Source: Candidatus Curtissbacteria bacterium (GTDB lineage: Bacteria > Patescibacteriota > Microgenomatia > Curtissbacterales > GWA2-41-24). From it: a stretch of 8,096 nt of DNA. How positions within the stretch are numbered: the first letter of the stretch is position 1; each line of letters starts with the position of its first letter. The notes under the pieces were generated by a model. That model was not told the DNA's origin. It worked only from the letters and a program-made list of their open reading frames with translations, and searched no databases. Both the position numbers and the translations under genes were made by a program. The DNA lies in contig JAUYIQ010000063.1 in assembly GCA_030688205.1 (NCBI GenBank), positions 1 through 8,096 on the forward strand, in the 5' to 3' direction. Shown one piece after another: positions 1 to 4,428 of this stretch.

Positions 1-234
1 GAACACCTCTCTTTGGCCGACCTCCTTTGACGAGTGAGCTTCGCGCTTGATATCTACTATATGAAGGTTCTCCCGTTGGGCTAAAGCCGACATTTCCTTT
101 ACCTGCGATTCTATCGATAAGGCTTGCTTATCCTCGGCTTCAGTGGATTTCCTCGCATAGAGGCAATATTTGAGCGTAGGAGCTATTACTAAAGGAGGTT
201 GAGGTCTCTTGAATTGCGTTGTTGTTTGTCCCAT
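1..234 (-). CDS. Serine site-specific recombinase, N-terminal part (cut by window edge)
   Basis: This is the first 78 codons of a serine recombinase; the rest lies beyond base 1. The enzyme class cuts and rejoins DNA at attachment or resolution sites through a covalent phosphoserine link. Seen in the sequence: the motif YARKST with Arg28 and the presumed nucleophile Ser30, followed by ALSIESQ and a helical stretch, then HSSKEVGQR, where Arg75 matches the conserved Arg of the resolvase fold (Arg45 in gamma-delta resolvase). The spacing resembles the COG1961 or large serine recombinase type, but the C-terminal DNA-binding domains that would confirm this are missing. The start at 234 is the first ATG of the frame and leaves a usual-length lead-in before the catalytic domain; no clear Shine-Dalgarno sequence precedes it. 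Neighbouring small unknown genes fit a mobile element border. Integrase, invertase and resolvase roles cannot be separated here. Confidence 0.87.
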   Translation of the reverse strand, partial: MGQTTTQFKRPQPPLVIAPTLKYCLYARKSTEAEDKQALSIESQVKEMSALAQRENLHIVDIKREAHSSKEVGQREVF

Positions 235-340
235 ATTTGTATTGATTGGTTAATGATATATTCGACCTTTCAAGGAGAGGATGCCGCAACGGCGCTAGGT
301 AGTCCAGACCCTATCTGTTGATAACTTTTTAGCTCAAAAT

Positions 341-391
341 TTACCTTAGGTAGACAAAAAACTGCCGAAATGGCAGAATTAAGGTAGTTTT
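341..391 (+). promoter_or_regulatory. Nested hairpin leader next to the start codon at 392
   Basis: TACCTTA at 342-348 is the exact reverse complement of TAAGGTA at 380-386, and flanking G-T pairs can extend this to 341-349 with 379-387. Inside it CTGCC (362-366) pairs with GGCAG (372-376). CTGCC could instead pair with GGTAG (383-387), with AAAA (358-361) and TTTT (388-391) lengthening that arm. Both forms cover AAGG at 381-384, the only ribosome-binding-like element before the ATG at 392. It may be a translational control structure or a DNA-level operator; the role is inferred. Confidence 0.35.
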
Positions 392-667
392 ATGCCGAAG
401 TTAATAGAACTCAAAATCAAGGAGCCCAAGAATATTTATCAAGAACTTGCAGTCGCGCTATGTCCCCATAAGAACAAGTCGGCTGGTTCAGTGCTTTTTA
501 TAGTGGAGGGGACAAAGAAAAATCCGATAATCGGTCTTCGTTATCCGGGCAGGAAACTCAGAAAAAGATTACTTAAAAAGCCAAACAAGAATTCAGCTTT
601 ATGGGCTAACCTCTATGACTTTGAGGTCGTCCCCTTAGAAGTTTCTTCTCACAGTTTTGCCCATTAG
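392..667 (+). CDS. Small basic protein of unknown function
   Basis: I do not recognise this 91-aa protein. It is rich in lysine and arginine, notably the stretch GRKLRKRLLKKPNKN around residues 53-67, so nucleic acid binding is possible but unproven. No signal peptide or membrane segment is visible. The start is the first ATG of the frame and has a weak AAGG about 7 bases upstream inside a hairpin. The last 62 bases overlap, tail-to-tail, the minus-strand gene ending at 606. At most one of the two may be real, or the C-terminus of one may have been lengthened by loss of a stop codon. Its position between a recombinase and other unknown genes suggests mobile-element cargo. Confidence 0.5.
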   Translation: MPKLIELKIKEPKNIYQELAVALCPHKNKSAGSVLFIVEGTKKNPIIGLRYPGRKLRKRLLKKPNKNSALWANLYDFEVVPLEVSSHSFAH

Positions 668-830
668 TTTCTTCAATAAGTTTTTCCATTACACCATAAG
701 CGTGCAAGTTAACTTCTCTCATGCCATTGAAACAGTTAGCCATGTATTTGGCAATCGCACGAGGGTTCTCTTTTTTGTGAACTTCAAAAGTTACTTTAAT
801 AGTTGCGGTATATGTTTTGATTGGCGTCAT
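606..830 (-). CDS. Small protein of unknown function
   Basis: I do not recognise this 74-aa protein. Residues 1-50 read like a folded alpha/beta protein: an alternating strand pattern (TYTATIKVTFEVH), then KENPRAIAKYMANCFNGM, likely a helix, then another strand-like segment. The last 20 residues (from EETNGQN) look less ordered and lie in the overlap with the plus-strand gene at 392-667. The start ATG overlaps the TGA of a tiny upstream frame (827-871 minus) as ATGA, which could allow translational coupling. No Shine-Dalgarno sequence is seen. Composition resembles small phage or plasmid proteins, but there is no motif that fixes a function. Confidence 0.5.
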   Translation of the reverse strand: MTPIKTYTATIKVTFEVHKKENPRAIAKYMANCFNGMREVNLHAYGVMEKLIEETNGQNCEKKLLRGRPQSHRG

Positions 831-913
831 AAACTTTTAATTAGAGTAATAACGTGGAAATCATCCCACATCTCTTTTTGTATGTAAATTGTTTTCTGTG
901 GATCATGACGTAA

Positions 914-942
914 TTGATCTTCTCTGGCAAAAGTGATAGGTT
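914..942 (+). promoter_or_regulatory. Weak candidate promoter for the 952 gene
   Basis: TTGATC at 914-919 is followed after 17 bases by TAGGTT at 937-942. The -10 element is poor (TA at the start and T at the end match). Transcription would begin near 949, two or three bases before the ATG at 952, which would make the message essentially leaderless, as also suggested for 4429 and 5407. Confidence 0.22.
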
Positions 943-951
943 GTAGTAATT

Positions 952-1542
952 ATGCCACAGTCACATTTTGTCTACAATAAAAACTACTTTGATGGTACGA
1001 ATCTTAGACAGATGAAAGCGTCTGTTAAGGGATTGCCCAAAGAAGCGTTTAAAACATACAAAACAAAAGACGGTACTCTTGTTGGATTATTTCAGGGTAG
1101 CCGCGGGGCAAGACCGGACATTGATTTTGTGATAAAGATTCTTATTTCAGGATCCGATAAGATACTCCGCCCGCCGACGCATACTTTTTGGATTGTTGAT
1201 TTACTGCTGAAGATTCCTGAATATAAAAATGAAGTGCGTGAAATTGTCGAGTATTACATAGACTATTACAAACGCACAACTCCTTTTTCGTCTGTCCAAG
1301 AAAGGAATAACTATCAACTTGAGACAGTGGAAGAGATTACCACTCGCTATGCCCATTTGGACCAGTCTTATACGCTCTCGCTTGATTATGTGGCTATGGT
1401 TGTAGAACTCTTCTGTAAAAATGAGAAAATCACTCCAGGCGCGTATATGTTCCGCAATCTCCTCGCCACATTAAGAGATTACATCGACGGAAAGAAACAT
1501 TATACCGAAGTACTCCAAGCTGCAGTACCGGGCTTTAACTGA
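952..1542 (+). CDS. Conserved-looking hypothetical protein, 196 aa
   Basis: I do not recognise the family. The protein has a charged, lysine-rich N-terminus (residues 1-45), a glycine/arginine turn followed by RPDIDFVIKILISG (about residues 54-67), and then a mostly helical region with aromatic residues (TFWIVDLLLKIPEY, EYYIDYYKR) that ends near residue 196. No signal peptide, membrane segment or nucleotide-binding loop is visible; it should be cytoplasmic. Codon use is coherent over the full length, so it is very likely a real gene. The start is the first ATG; a Shine-Dalgarno sequence is not evident. It converges on the LexA-methyltransferase gene with only 8 bases between the stop codons and no terminator hairpin, so transcripts from the two probably overlap. 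Confidence 0.82.
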   Translation: MPQSHFVYNKNYFDGTNLRQMKASVKGLPKEAFKTYKTKDGTLVGLFQGSRGARPDIDFVIKILISGSDKILRPPTHTFWIVDLLLKIPEYKNEVREIVEYYIDYYKRTTPFSSVQERNNYQLETVEEITTRYAHLDQSYTLSLDYVAMVVELFCKNEKITPGAYMFRNLLATLRDYIDGKKHYTEVLQAAVPGFN

Positions 1543-1550
1543 TTTGATTA

Positions 1551-3026
1551 TTAGGATATTGGGGTACGCTTCACTTCCTTAAATCGTTTTATTGAAATAT
1601 CTAAAAATTCTCGCTCAGTATCAATCCCAATAAATTTTCTTTTGCCTATTATTTCCGAAGCAATTCCTGTTGTTGAACTTCCAGTGAAGGGGTCGAGAAT
1701 AATGGCGTTTGGTTTTGTTGACGCGAGAATAATTCGCCTTAGAAGTTCTATCGGTTTTTGCGTTGGATGTTTGCCAAATTCTTTTTCAGATTTTTTAGGC
1801 GGATAAATTGCCCATACCGAGCGCATTTGCAAATTCGGTTTTTTTATAAAATCTTCCGGCCAGTTACCATTTTTCATTAGATTGTAATTAAAAAGGTGTT
1901 TTGCGTTTTTGTCTCTTCGCGCCCAAATTAAAGTTTCGTGTGACGCGGTAAAATAACGGCAACTTAAATTTGGCGAGCCATTTGGTTTGAACCATGAAAT
2001 ATCATTTAATATATGATAACCGAGAGATTGGAGCGCATAACCACACTGATAAATTGAATGGTATGTTCCGCTTACCCAAAGAGAGCCCCCCGGTTTTAAG
2101 ATCCTTCTGCAAGCCTCAAGCCATTTATAGTGAAAATTATAATCATCTTTAAATCCTCTGCTTTTATCCCAAGCTCCTTTATTAACACTAACTCTCTTGC
2201 CGGCGTGTAAACTAAAGCCGTTATTTGAAAGGTTATATGGCGGATCTGCAAATACCATATCAACGGAGTCAGCGGGTAATTGGCTTAGAATGTTTAGGCA
2301 ATTTCCATGATATAGAACGAAGCCAGTGTCTTCAAAATAAGGTTTTGCTTTTTCAAAAATTATGTTCCGCGACCAAATATCTCTTTCTGGTGAAGGAACA
2401 AACAATTTTGCCGGTTGTTCTATTTCTTCTGTTTTGACCACATCAAGCAAAATACCCTGAAGAGTCAGCTCCTGTCCTCTTTTTACAATAATTGGTTGGT
2501 AATTTTTATTGGCAGGTTGCAATCTTACTTGCCCCTTTTCTTTATAGAATGTTTTAAGTGTTGCTTCATTACCATCGAGTAGGGCAACTACTTTATCGCC
2601 ATTCTCGGCAACAGACTGTTTTTTAATTAAAATTGTATCGCCATCATGGATGCCCTCATCAATCATGCTGTCGCCTTTTACTCGGAGGGCAAATGTTTCA
2701 CCCGATTTCGGTAGTTTATTTTTCGGGATAGCAATAGTTTCCTTGTCTTCAATAGCTTCAATTGGTTCGCCGGCGGCAATAGTACCTAGTAACGGAATGC
2801 TTACTAAATTTGAATCACCCTTATTTTTATTTAATTCAATTGACCTGGGCCGGTTTTCTACTTTTTTAAGGTATCCTTTTGATTTCAAAGTTTCTACATG
2901 TTGGTGAATAGTGGATTTAGCCAATTTTAAATGCTTTCCTATATCCTCAAGGGAAGGGGAATACCCCTTTTTCTTAATGTACTTTTTTATATACTCAATG
3001 ATTGGTTTTTGTTTTGGGGTTAACAT
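1551..3026 (-). CDS. LexA repressor fused to a beta-class DNA adenine methyltransferase
   Basis: A single 491-codon frame encodes two complete proteins. Residues 1-64 form the LexA winged helix, with SPSLEDIGKHLKLAKSTIHQHV as helix-turn-helix (about 23-44). Residues 76-199 form the S24 autoprotease: the cleavage site is Ala85-Gly86 in TIAAGEP, the nucleophile Ser120 is in GDSMIDEGI, and the general base is Lys158 in EATLKTF. After a linker (about 200-232) comes the methyltransferase: ADPPYNLSNNG at 260-270 (motif IV, typical of N6-adenine methylation), a target-recognition region, HPTQKP at 420-425, and DPFTGSSTTG at 445-454 (motif I, S-adenosylmethionine site). This IV-then-I order is beta class. 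FTASHETLIWAR and the region after DPPY recall the DpnA type (GATC), but the target is inferred. RecA-stimulated cleavage would separate the DNA-binding domain from the catalytic part (residues 86-491). The gene faces 3146-4045; an overlapping promoter and repeats upstream suggest autoregulation. Confidence 0.95.
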   Translation of the reverse strand: MLTPKQKPIIEYIKKYIKKKGYSPSLEDIGKHLKLAKSTIHQHVETLKSKGYLKKVENRPRSIELNKNKGDSNLVSIPLLGTIAAGEPIEAIEDKETIAIPKNKLPKSGETFALRVKGDSMIDEGIHDGDTILIKKQSVAENGDKVVALLDGNEATLKTFYKEKGQVRLQPANKNYQPIIVKRGQELTLQGILLDVVKTEEIEQPAKLFVPSPERDIWSRNIIFEKAKPYFEDTGFVLYHGNCLNILSQLPADSVDMVFADPPYNLSNNGFSLHAGKRVSVNKGAWDKSRGFKDDYNFHYKWLEACRRILKPGGSLWVSGTYHSIYQCGYALQSLGYHILNDISWFKPNGSPNLSCRYFTASHETLIWARRDKNAKHLFNYNLMKNGNWPEDFIKKPNLQMRSVWAIYPPKKSEKEFGKHPTQKPIELLRRIILASTKPNAIILDPFTGSSTTGIASEIIGKRKFIGIDTEREFLDISIKRFKEVKRTPIS

Positions 3027-3027
3027 A

Positions 3028-3057
3028 TTGACACCATTTTAAACCAGATGGTATTAT
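3028..3057 (+). promoter_or_regulatory. Rightward promoter candidate (toward 3146)
   Basis: A perfect -35 TTGACA at 3028-3033 is followed after 18 bases by TATTAT at 3052-3057. Transcription would start near 3064 and leave a leader of about 82 bases before the ATG at 3146. The -35 lies 2 bases upstream of the LexA-methyltransferase start codon, and the -10 is next to the leftward -10, so the two promoters should exclude each other. An alternative weak -10 TAAAAT lies at 3120-3125. Confidence 0.45.
3033..3052. promoter_or_regulatory. Inverted repeat in the rightward promoter spacer
   Basis: ACCATTTTAAACCAGATGGT has 5-bp inverted arms (ACCAT 3033-3037, ATGGT 3048-3052). Within it ACCA-GA-TGGT (3043-3052) is a shorter palindrome. 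It fills the space between the rightward -35 and -10, and it falls inside the 5' leader of the leftward transcript. It could be an operator or an RNA hairpin just before the LexA-methyltransferase start. The binder is unknown. Confidence 0.35.
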
Positions 3058-3060
3058 TAT

Positions 3061-3089
3061 ATTATACCGAACGTAAACCGAACATGCAA
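3061..3089 (-). promoter_or_regulatory. Leftward promoter of the LexA-methyltransferase gene
   Basis: Read on the minus strand, TTGCAT (3089-3084) is followed after exactly 17 bases by a perfect TATAAT (3066-3061). The start site would be near 3054, giving a leader of about 28 bases before the ATG at 3026. No Shine-Dalgarno sequence is present in that leader. The spacer carries the GTTCGGT repeat pair. Confidence 0.6.
3066..3083. promoter_or_regulatory. Direct repeat pair GTTCGGT, candidate LexA operator
   Basis: ACCGAAC occurs at 3066-3072 and 3077-3083 on the plus strand (GTTCGGT on the minus strand), with starts 11 bp apart, one helical turn. CGAAC/GTTCG is the half-site of the Gram-positive LexA box (CGAAC-N4-GTTCG). 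Here the copies are direct rather than inverted, which is unusual for a LexA dimer. They lie between the -35 and -10 of the leftward promoter, a position suited to repression. That the fused LexA domain binds here is inference. Confidence 0.45.
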
Positions 3090-3145
3090 AGCCGTCAACT
3101 GTGGATAACTTTTAAAAGATAAAATTAAATTAGGTAATAAGAATT

Positions 3146-4045
3146 ATGGAAGAAAATACAAAATACCAAGCCTGGATTGGTAAAGATGGAACATTGCAAC
3201 AAAAACTAATGCTTTCTTTGGAAGACAAGATAAGACGCGAAGAATTAATAGCTAAACATTTCTTGGCTTTTTATGAAAATACTTATGGCGTTCGGTTGCC
3301 AAAAAAGATTACCCAACGCGATAATCCACACGATTTTACCTTTTCTGATGAAACTGGAGATATATTCTTAGAGATAGTCGCCATAAGCGATAGTAGTTCC
3401 GGCTTCAGAAAACAAAGCAACCAAAAACTTTTAGAGCGACTAGTTGGAGATCTAGAAAATTCTATAATAGCAATAGTGCCTCCGGAAGCTACGAATAAAG
3501 AATTACGAGAGGCCGTGAATAAAATTAACGAGTATCCGGCTATAGAAGACGCGAAGGATCACATTTTAGAATTATTTCAGGAGAGAATCAATGCGCAGAA
3601 ACCAATAGTAAGACGATTAGCCGATAAAAATAAAAAGAGAATTTATATAACAGATGGCATCAATGAACCTATCAAAAAAATAGTTAATGATGCCATTAAG
3701 AGAAAAGAGGGAAAGGGATATGATAATGTTCCAGAGATGATTTTATTAATTGATAATCAAATTATTGAGTATAGTATTAAGAACATTGGTACGGCGTGGA
3801 TAAATTTGGTTAAACAAAACCAAACAAGCCTATTCCGGGAAATTTTTTTATATACCGGATATTATTCAAAAAACGACAGTACTCATTCAGAGTTTAATAT
3901 TTTTCCCATAAAGTGTGCGCTAGATAAAAAAGTTAAAATGGCCATAAATCCCTTTACGAGATGGACTATACCCATAATAGCCTTTGTAAATTTTCATATT
4001 TATAAATCTAAAAGATTCTTAAGGCAGATGCTGAACAAAATTTAA
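3146..4045 (+). CDS. Unknown protein with a possible PD-(D/E)xK nuclease core
   Basis: This 299-aa protein has no family I can name with certainty. Residues 61-82 (PHDFTFSDETGD, then IFLEIVAISD) resemble the core of PD-(D/E)xK nucleases: an Asp (Asp63), a turn, then a strand with Glu76-x-Val78, where Val replaces the usual Lys, as happens in some families. Residues 192-205 (YDNVPEMILLIDNQ) look like the later core strand often seen in such proteins. A helical segment (about 85-150) lies between. The N-terminus is charged and soluble, with no signal peptide. The gene is divergent from the LexA-methyltransferase gene, so it may be the endonuclease or effector of the same module. It ends at TAA followed by a short GC hairpin. 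Nuclease activity is inferred from motif shape only. Confidence 0.8.
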   Translation: MEENTKYQAWIGKDGTLQQKLMLSLEDKIRREELIAKHFLAFYENTYGVRLPKKITQRDNPHDFTFSDETGDIFLEIVAISDSSSGFRKQSNQKLLERLVGDLENSIIAIVPPEATNKELREAVNKINEYPAIEDAKDHILELFQERINAQKPIVRRLADKNKKRIYITDGINEPIKKIVNDAIKRKEGKGYDNVPEMILLIDNQIIEYSIKNIGTAWINLVKQNQTSLFREIFLYTGYYSKNDSTHSEFNIFPIKCALDKKVKMAINPFTRWTIPIIAFVNFHIYKSKRFLRQMLNKI

Positions 4046-4053
4046 GCGGCGCA

Positions 4054-4068
4054 CCCCGCTTTGCGGGG
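4054..4068. terminator. GC hairpin after the 3146-4045 gene, possible terminator
   Basis: CCCCGC (4054-4059) and GCGGGG (4063-4068) are perfect complements around TTT, 9 bases after the stop codon. There is no following T-run, so it would not be a classic intrinsic terminator. It may instead stabilise the 3' end of the message or be a dispersed repeat. Confidence 0.35.
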
Positions 4069-4095
4069 CACGAAATTCGGCGGCGGCGAGCAGTC

Positions 4096-4113
4096 AAAGA
4101 GATAAATCTCTTT
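4096..4113. repeat. 18-bp palindrome, possible weak terminator
   Basis: AAAGAGAT (4096-4103) and ATCTCTTT (4106-4113) are perfect complements separated by AA, and two further T follow. The loop of two bases is tight, so in RNA the inner pairs would open. It could serve as a weak terminator for the gene ending at 4045. Confidence 0.35.
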
Positions 4114-4143
4114 TTCACCCTTCATTGTGATTCGGGTAAGCGA

Positions 4144-4212
4144 GGGCGGGCAAAAATTCCCTGCCTGCCGGCAGGCAGGCTTCCCCCCAACCCCCTTCCT
4201 TTTTGCCCGCCC
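4144..4212. repeat. Nested inverted repeat with a CCTGCCTGCCGGCAGGCAGG core
   Basis: Outer arms GGGCGGGCAAAAA (4144-4156) and TTTTTGCCCGCCC (4200-4212) are perfect 13-bp complements. Inside them 4160-4179 is a perfect 20-bp palindrome, CCTGCCTGCCGGCAGGCAGG. Such GGCAGGCAGG palindromes are, to my knowledge, frequent between genes in Parcubacteria-type genomes. A related imperfect copy is at 5293-5330. Function is unknown; a REP-like dispersed element is the simplest reading. Confidence 0.7.
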
Positions 4213-4245
4213 GAGCGTATTTTTTTTAAAAGTCGGCGTCCGTTT

Positions 4246-4292
4246 AGAATGGAGAGGTTAGACCTCTCCATTCTTGAACTCTCCATTCTTGA
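4246..4292. repeat. 13-bp hairpin followed by a tandem copy of its right arm
   Basis: AGAATGGAGAGGT (4246-4258) and ACCTCTCCATTCT (4262-4274) are perfect complements with a 3-base TAG loop. The right arm is then repeated: CCTCTCCATTCTTGA (4263-4277) and ACTCTCCATTCTTGA (4278-4292) form a 15-bp tandem repeat with one mismatch. The left arm could pair with either copy. Confidence 0.65.
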
Positions 4293-4315
4293 CGTGCTCA
4301 AAAACTCTTCTTAAA

Positions 4316-4383
4316 ACGGGGTACTAGACCGGAGATGCCAGCATCATGACCGAGACGGGTACTGGGCTTGGGCGACCGAGACG
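4316..4383. repeat. GC-rich imperfect direct repeats
   Basis: ACGGGGTACT (4316-4325) recurs as ACGGGTACT (4355-4363), and GACCGAGACG occurs exactly at 4348-4357 and 4374-4383. The GC content is well above that of the genes on both sides, which suggests a different origin. A 27-codon frame (4346-4429) crosses this block and ends in TAATG, overlapping the start of the next gene, but it has no other sign of being coding. Confidence 0.5.
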
Positions 4384-4391
4384 CTCTAAAG

Positions 4392-4422
4392 AATCGCTAT
4401 TTTGGCGATTATTTGTTAGAAT
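4392..4422 (+). promoter_or_regulatory. Hairpin and -10 element directly before the DUF3800 gene
   Basis: AATCGC (4392-4397) and GCGATT (4405-4410) can form a hairpin with a 7-base loop. TAGAAT at 4417-4422 is a fair -10 and would start transcription at about 4429, the first base of the ATG, giving a leaderless message. No good -35 is seen 16-18 bases upstream, so the promoter is uncertain. Confidence 0.35.
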
Positions 4423-4428
4423 AATTTA

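Larger units (their letters stand above)
4046..4428. other. Repeat-rich intergenic region (383 bp)
   Basis: No convincing gene lies here. The stretch is a chain of inverted and direct repeats, many GC-rich in an AT-rich neighbourhood: hairpins at 4054-4068 and 4096-4113, a large nested inverted repeat at 4144-4212, a hairpin plus tandem copy at 4246-4292, GC-rich direct repeats at 4316-4383, and a hairpin at 4392-4410 next to the downstream start. It looks like accumulated dispersed repeats between two cargo genes, possibly including a structured RNA. Confidence 0.7.

Noticed and set aside
281..298. Five-codon frame behind AAGGAGAGG as a leader peptide
   Set aside because: The Shine-Dalgarno-like sequence touches the ATG with no spacing, so initiation is unlikely.
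657..887. Plus-strand frame opposite the 606-830 gene
   Set aside because: Its residues look random and it is antisense to a more protein-like minus frame.
2225..2907. Plus-strand frames opposite the LexA-methyltransferase gene
   Set aside because: They are shadows of the long, motif-rich minus-strand gene.
4246..4292. CRISPR-like array
   Set aside because: There are only two adjacent 15-bp copies with no spacers and no cas genes in the window.
4300..4428. tRNA or tRNA-like attachment site
   Set aside because: No cloverleaf or GGTTCRANYCC T-arm motif could be found on either strand.
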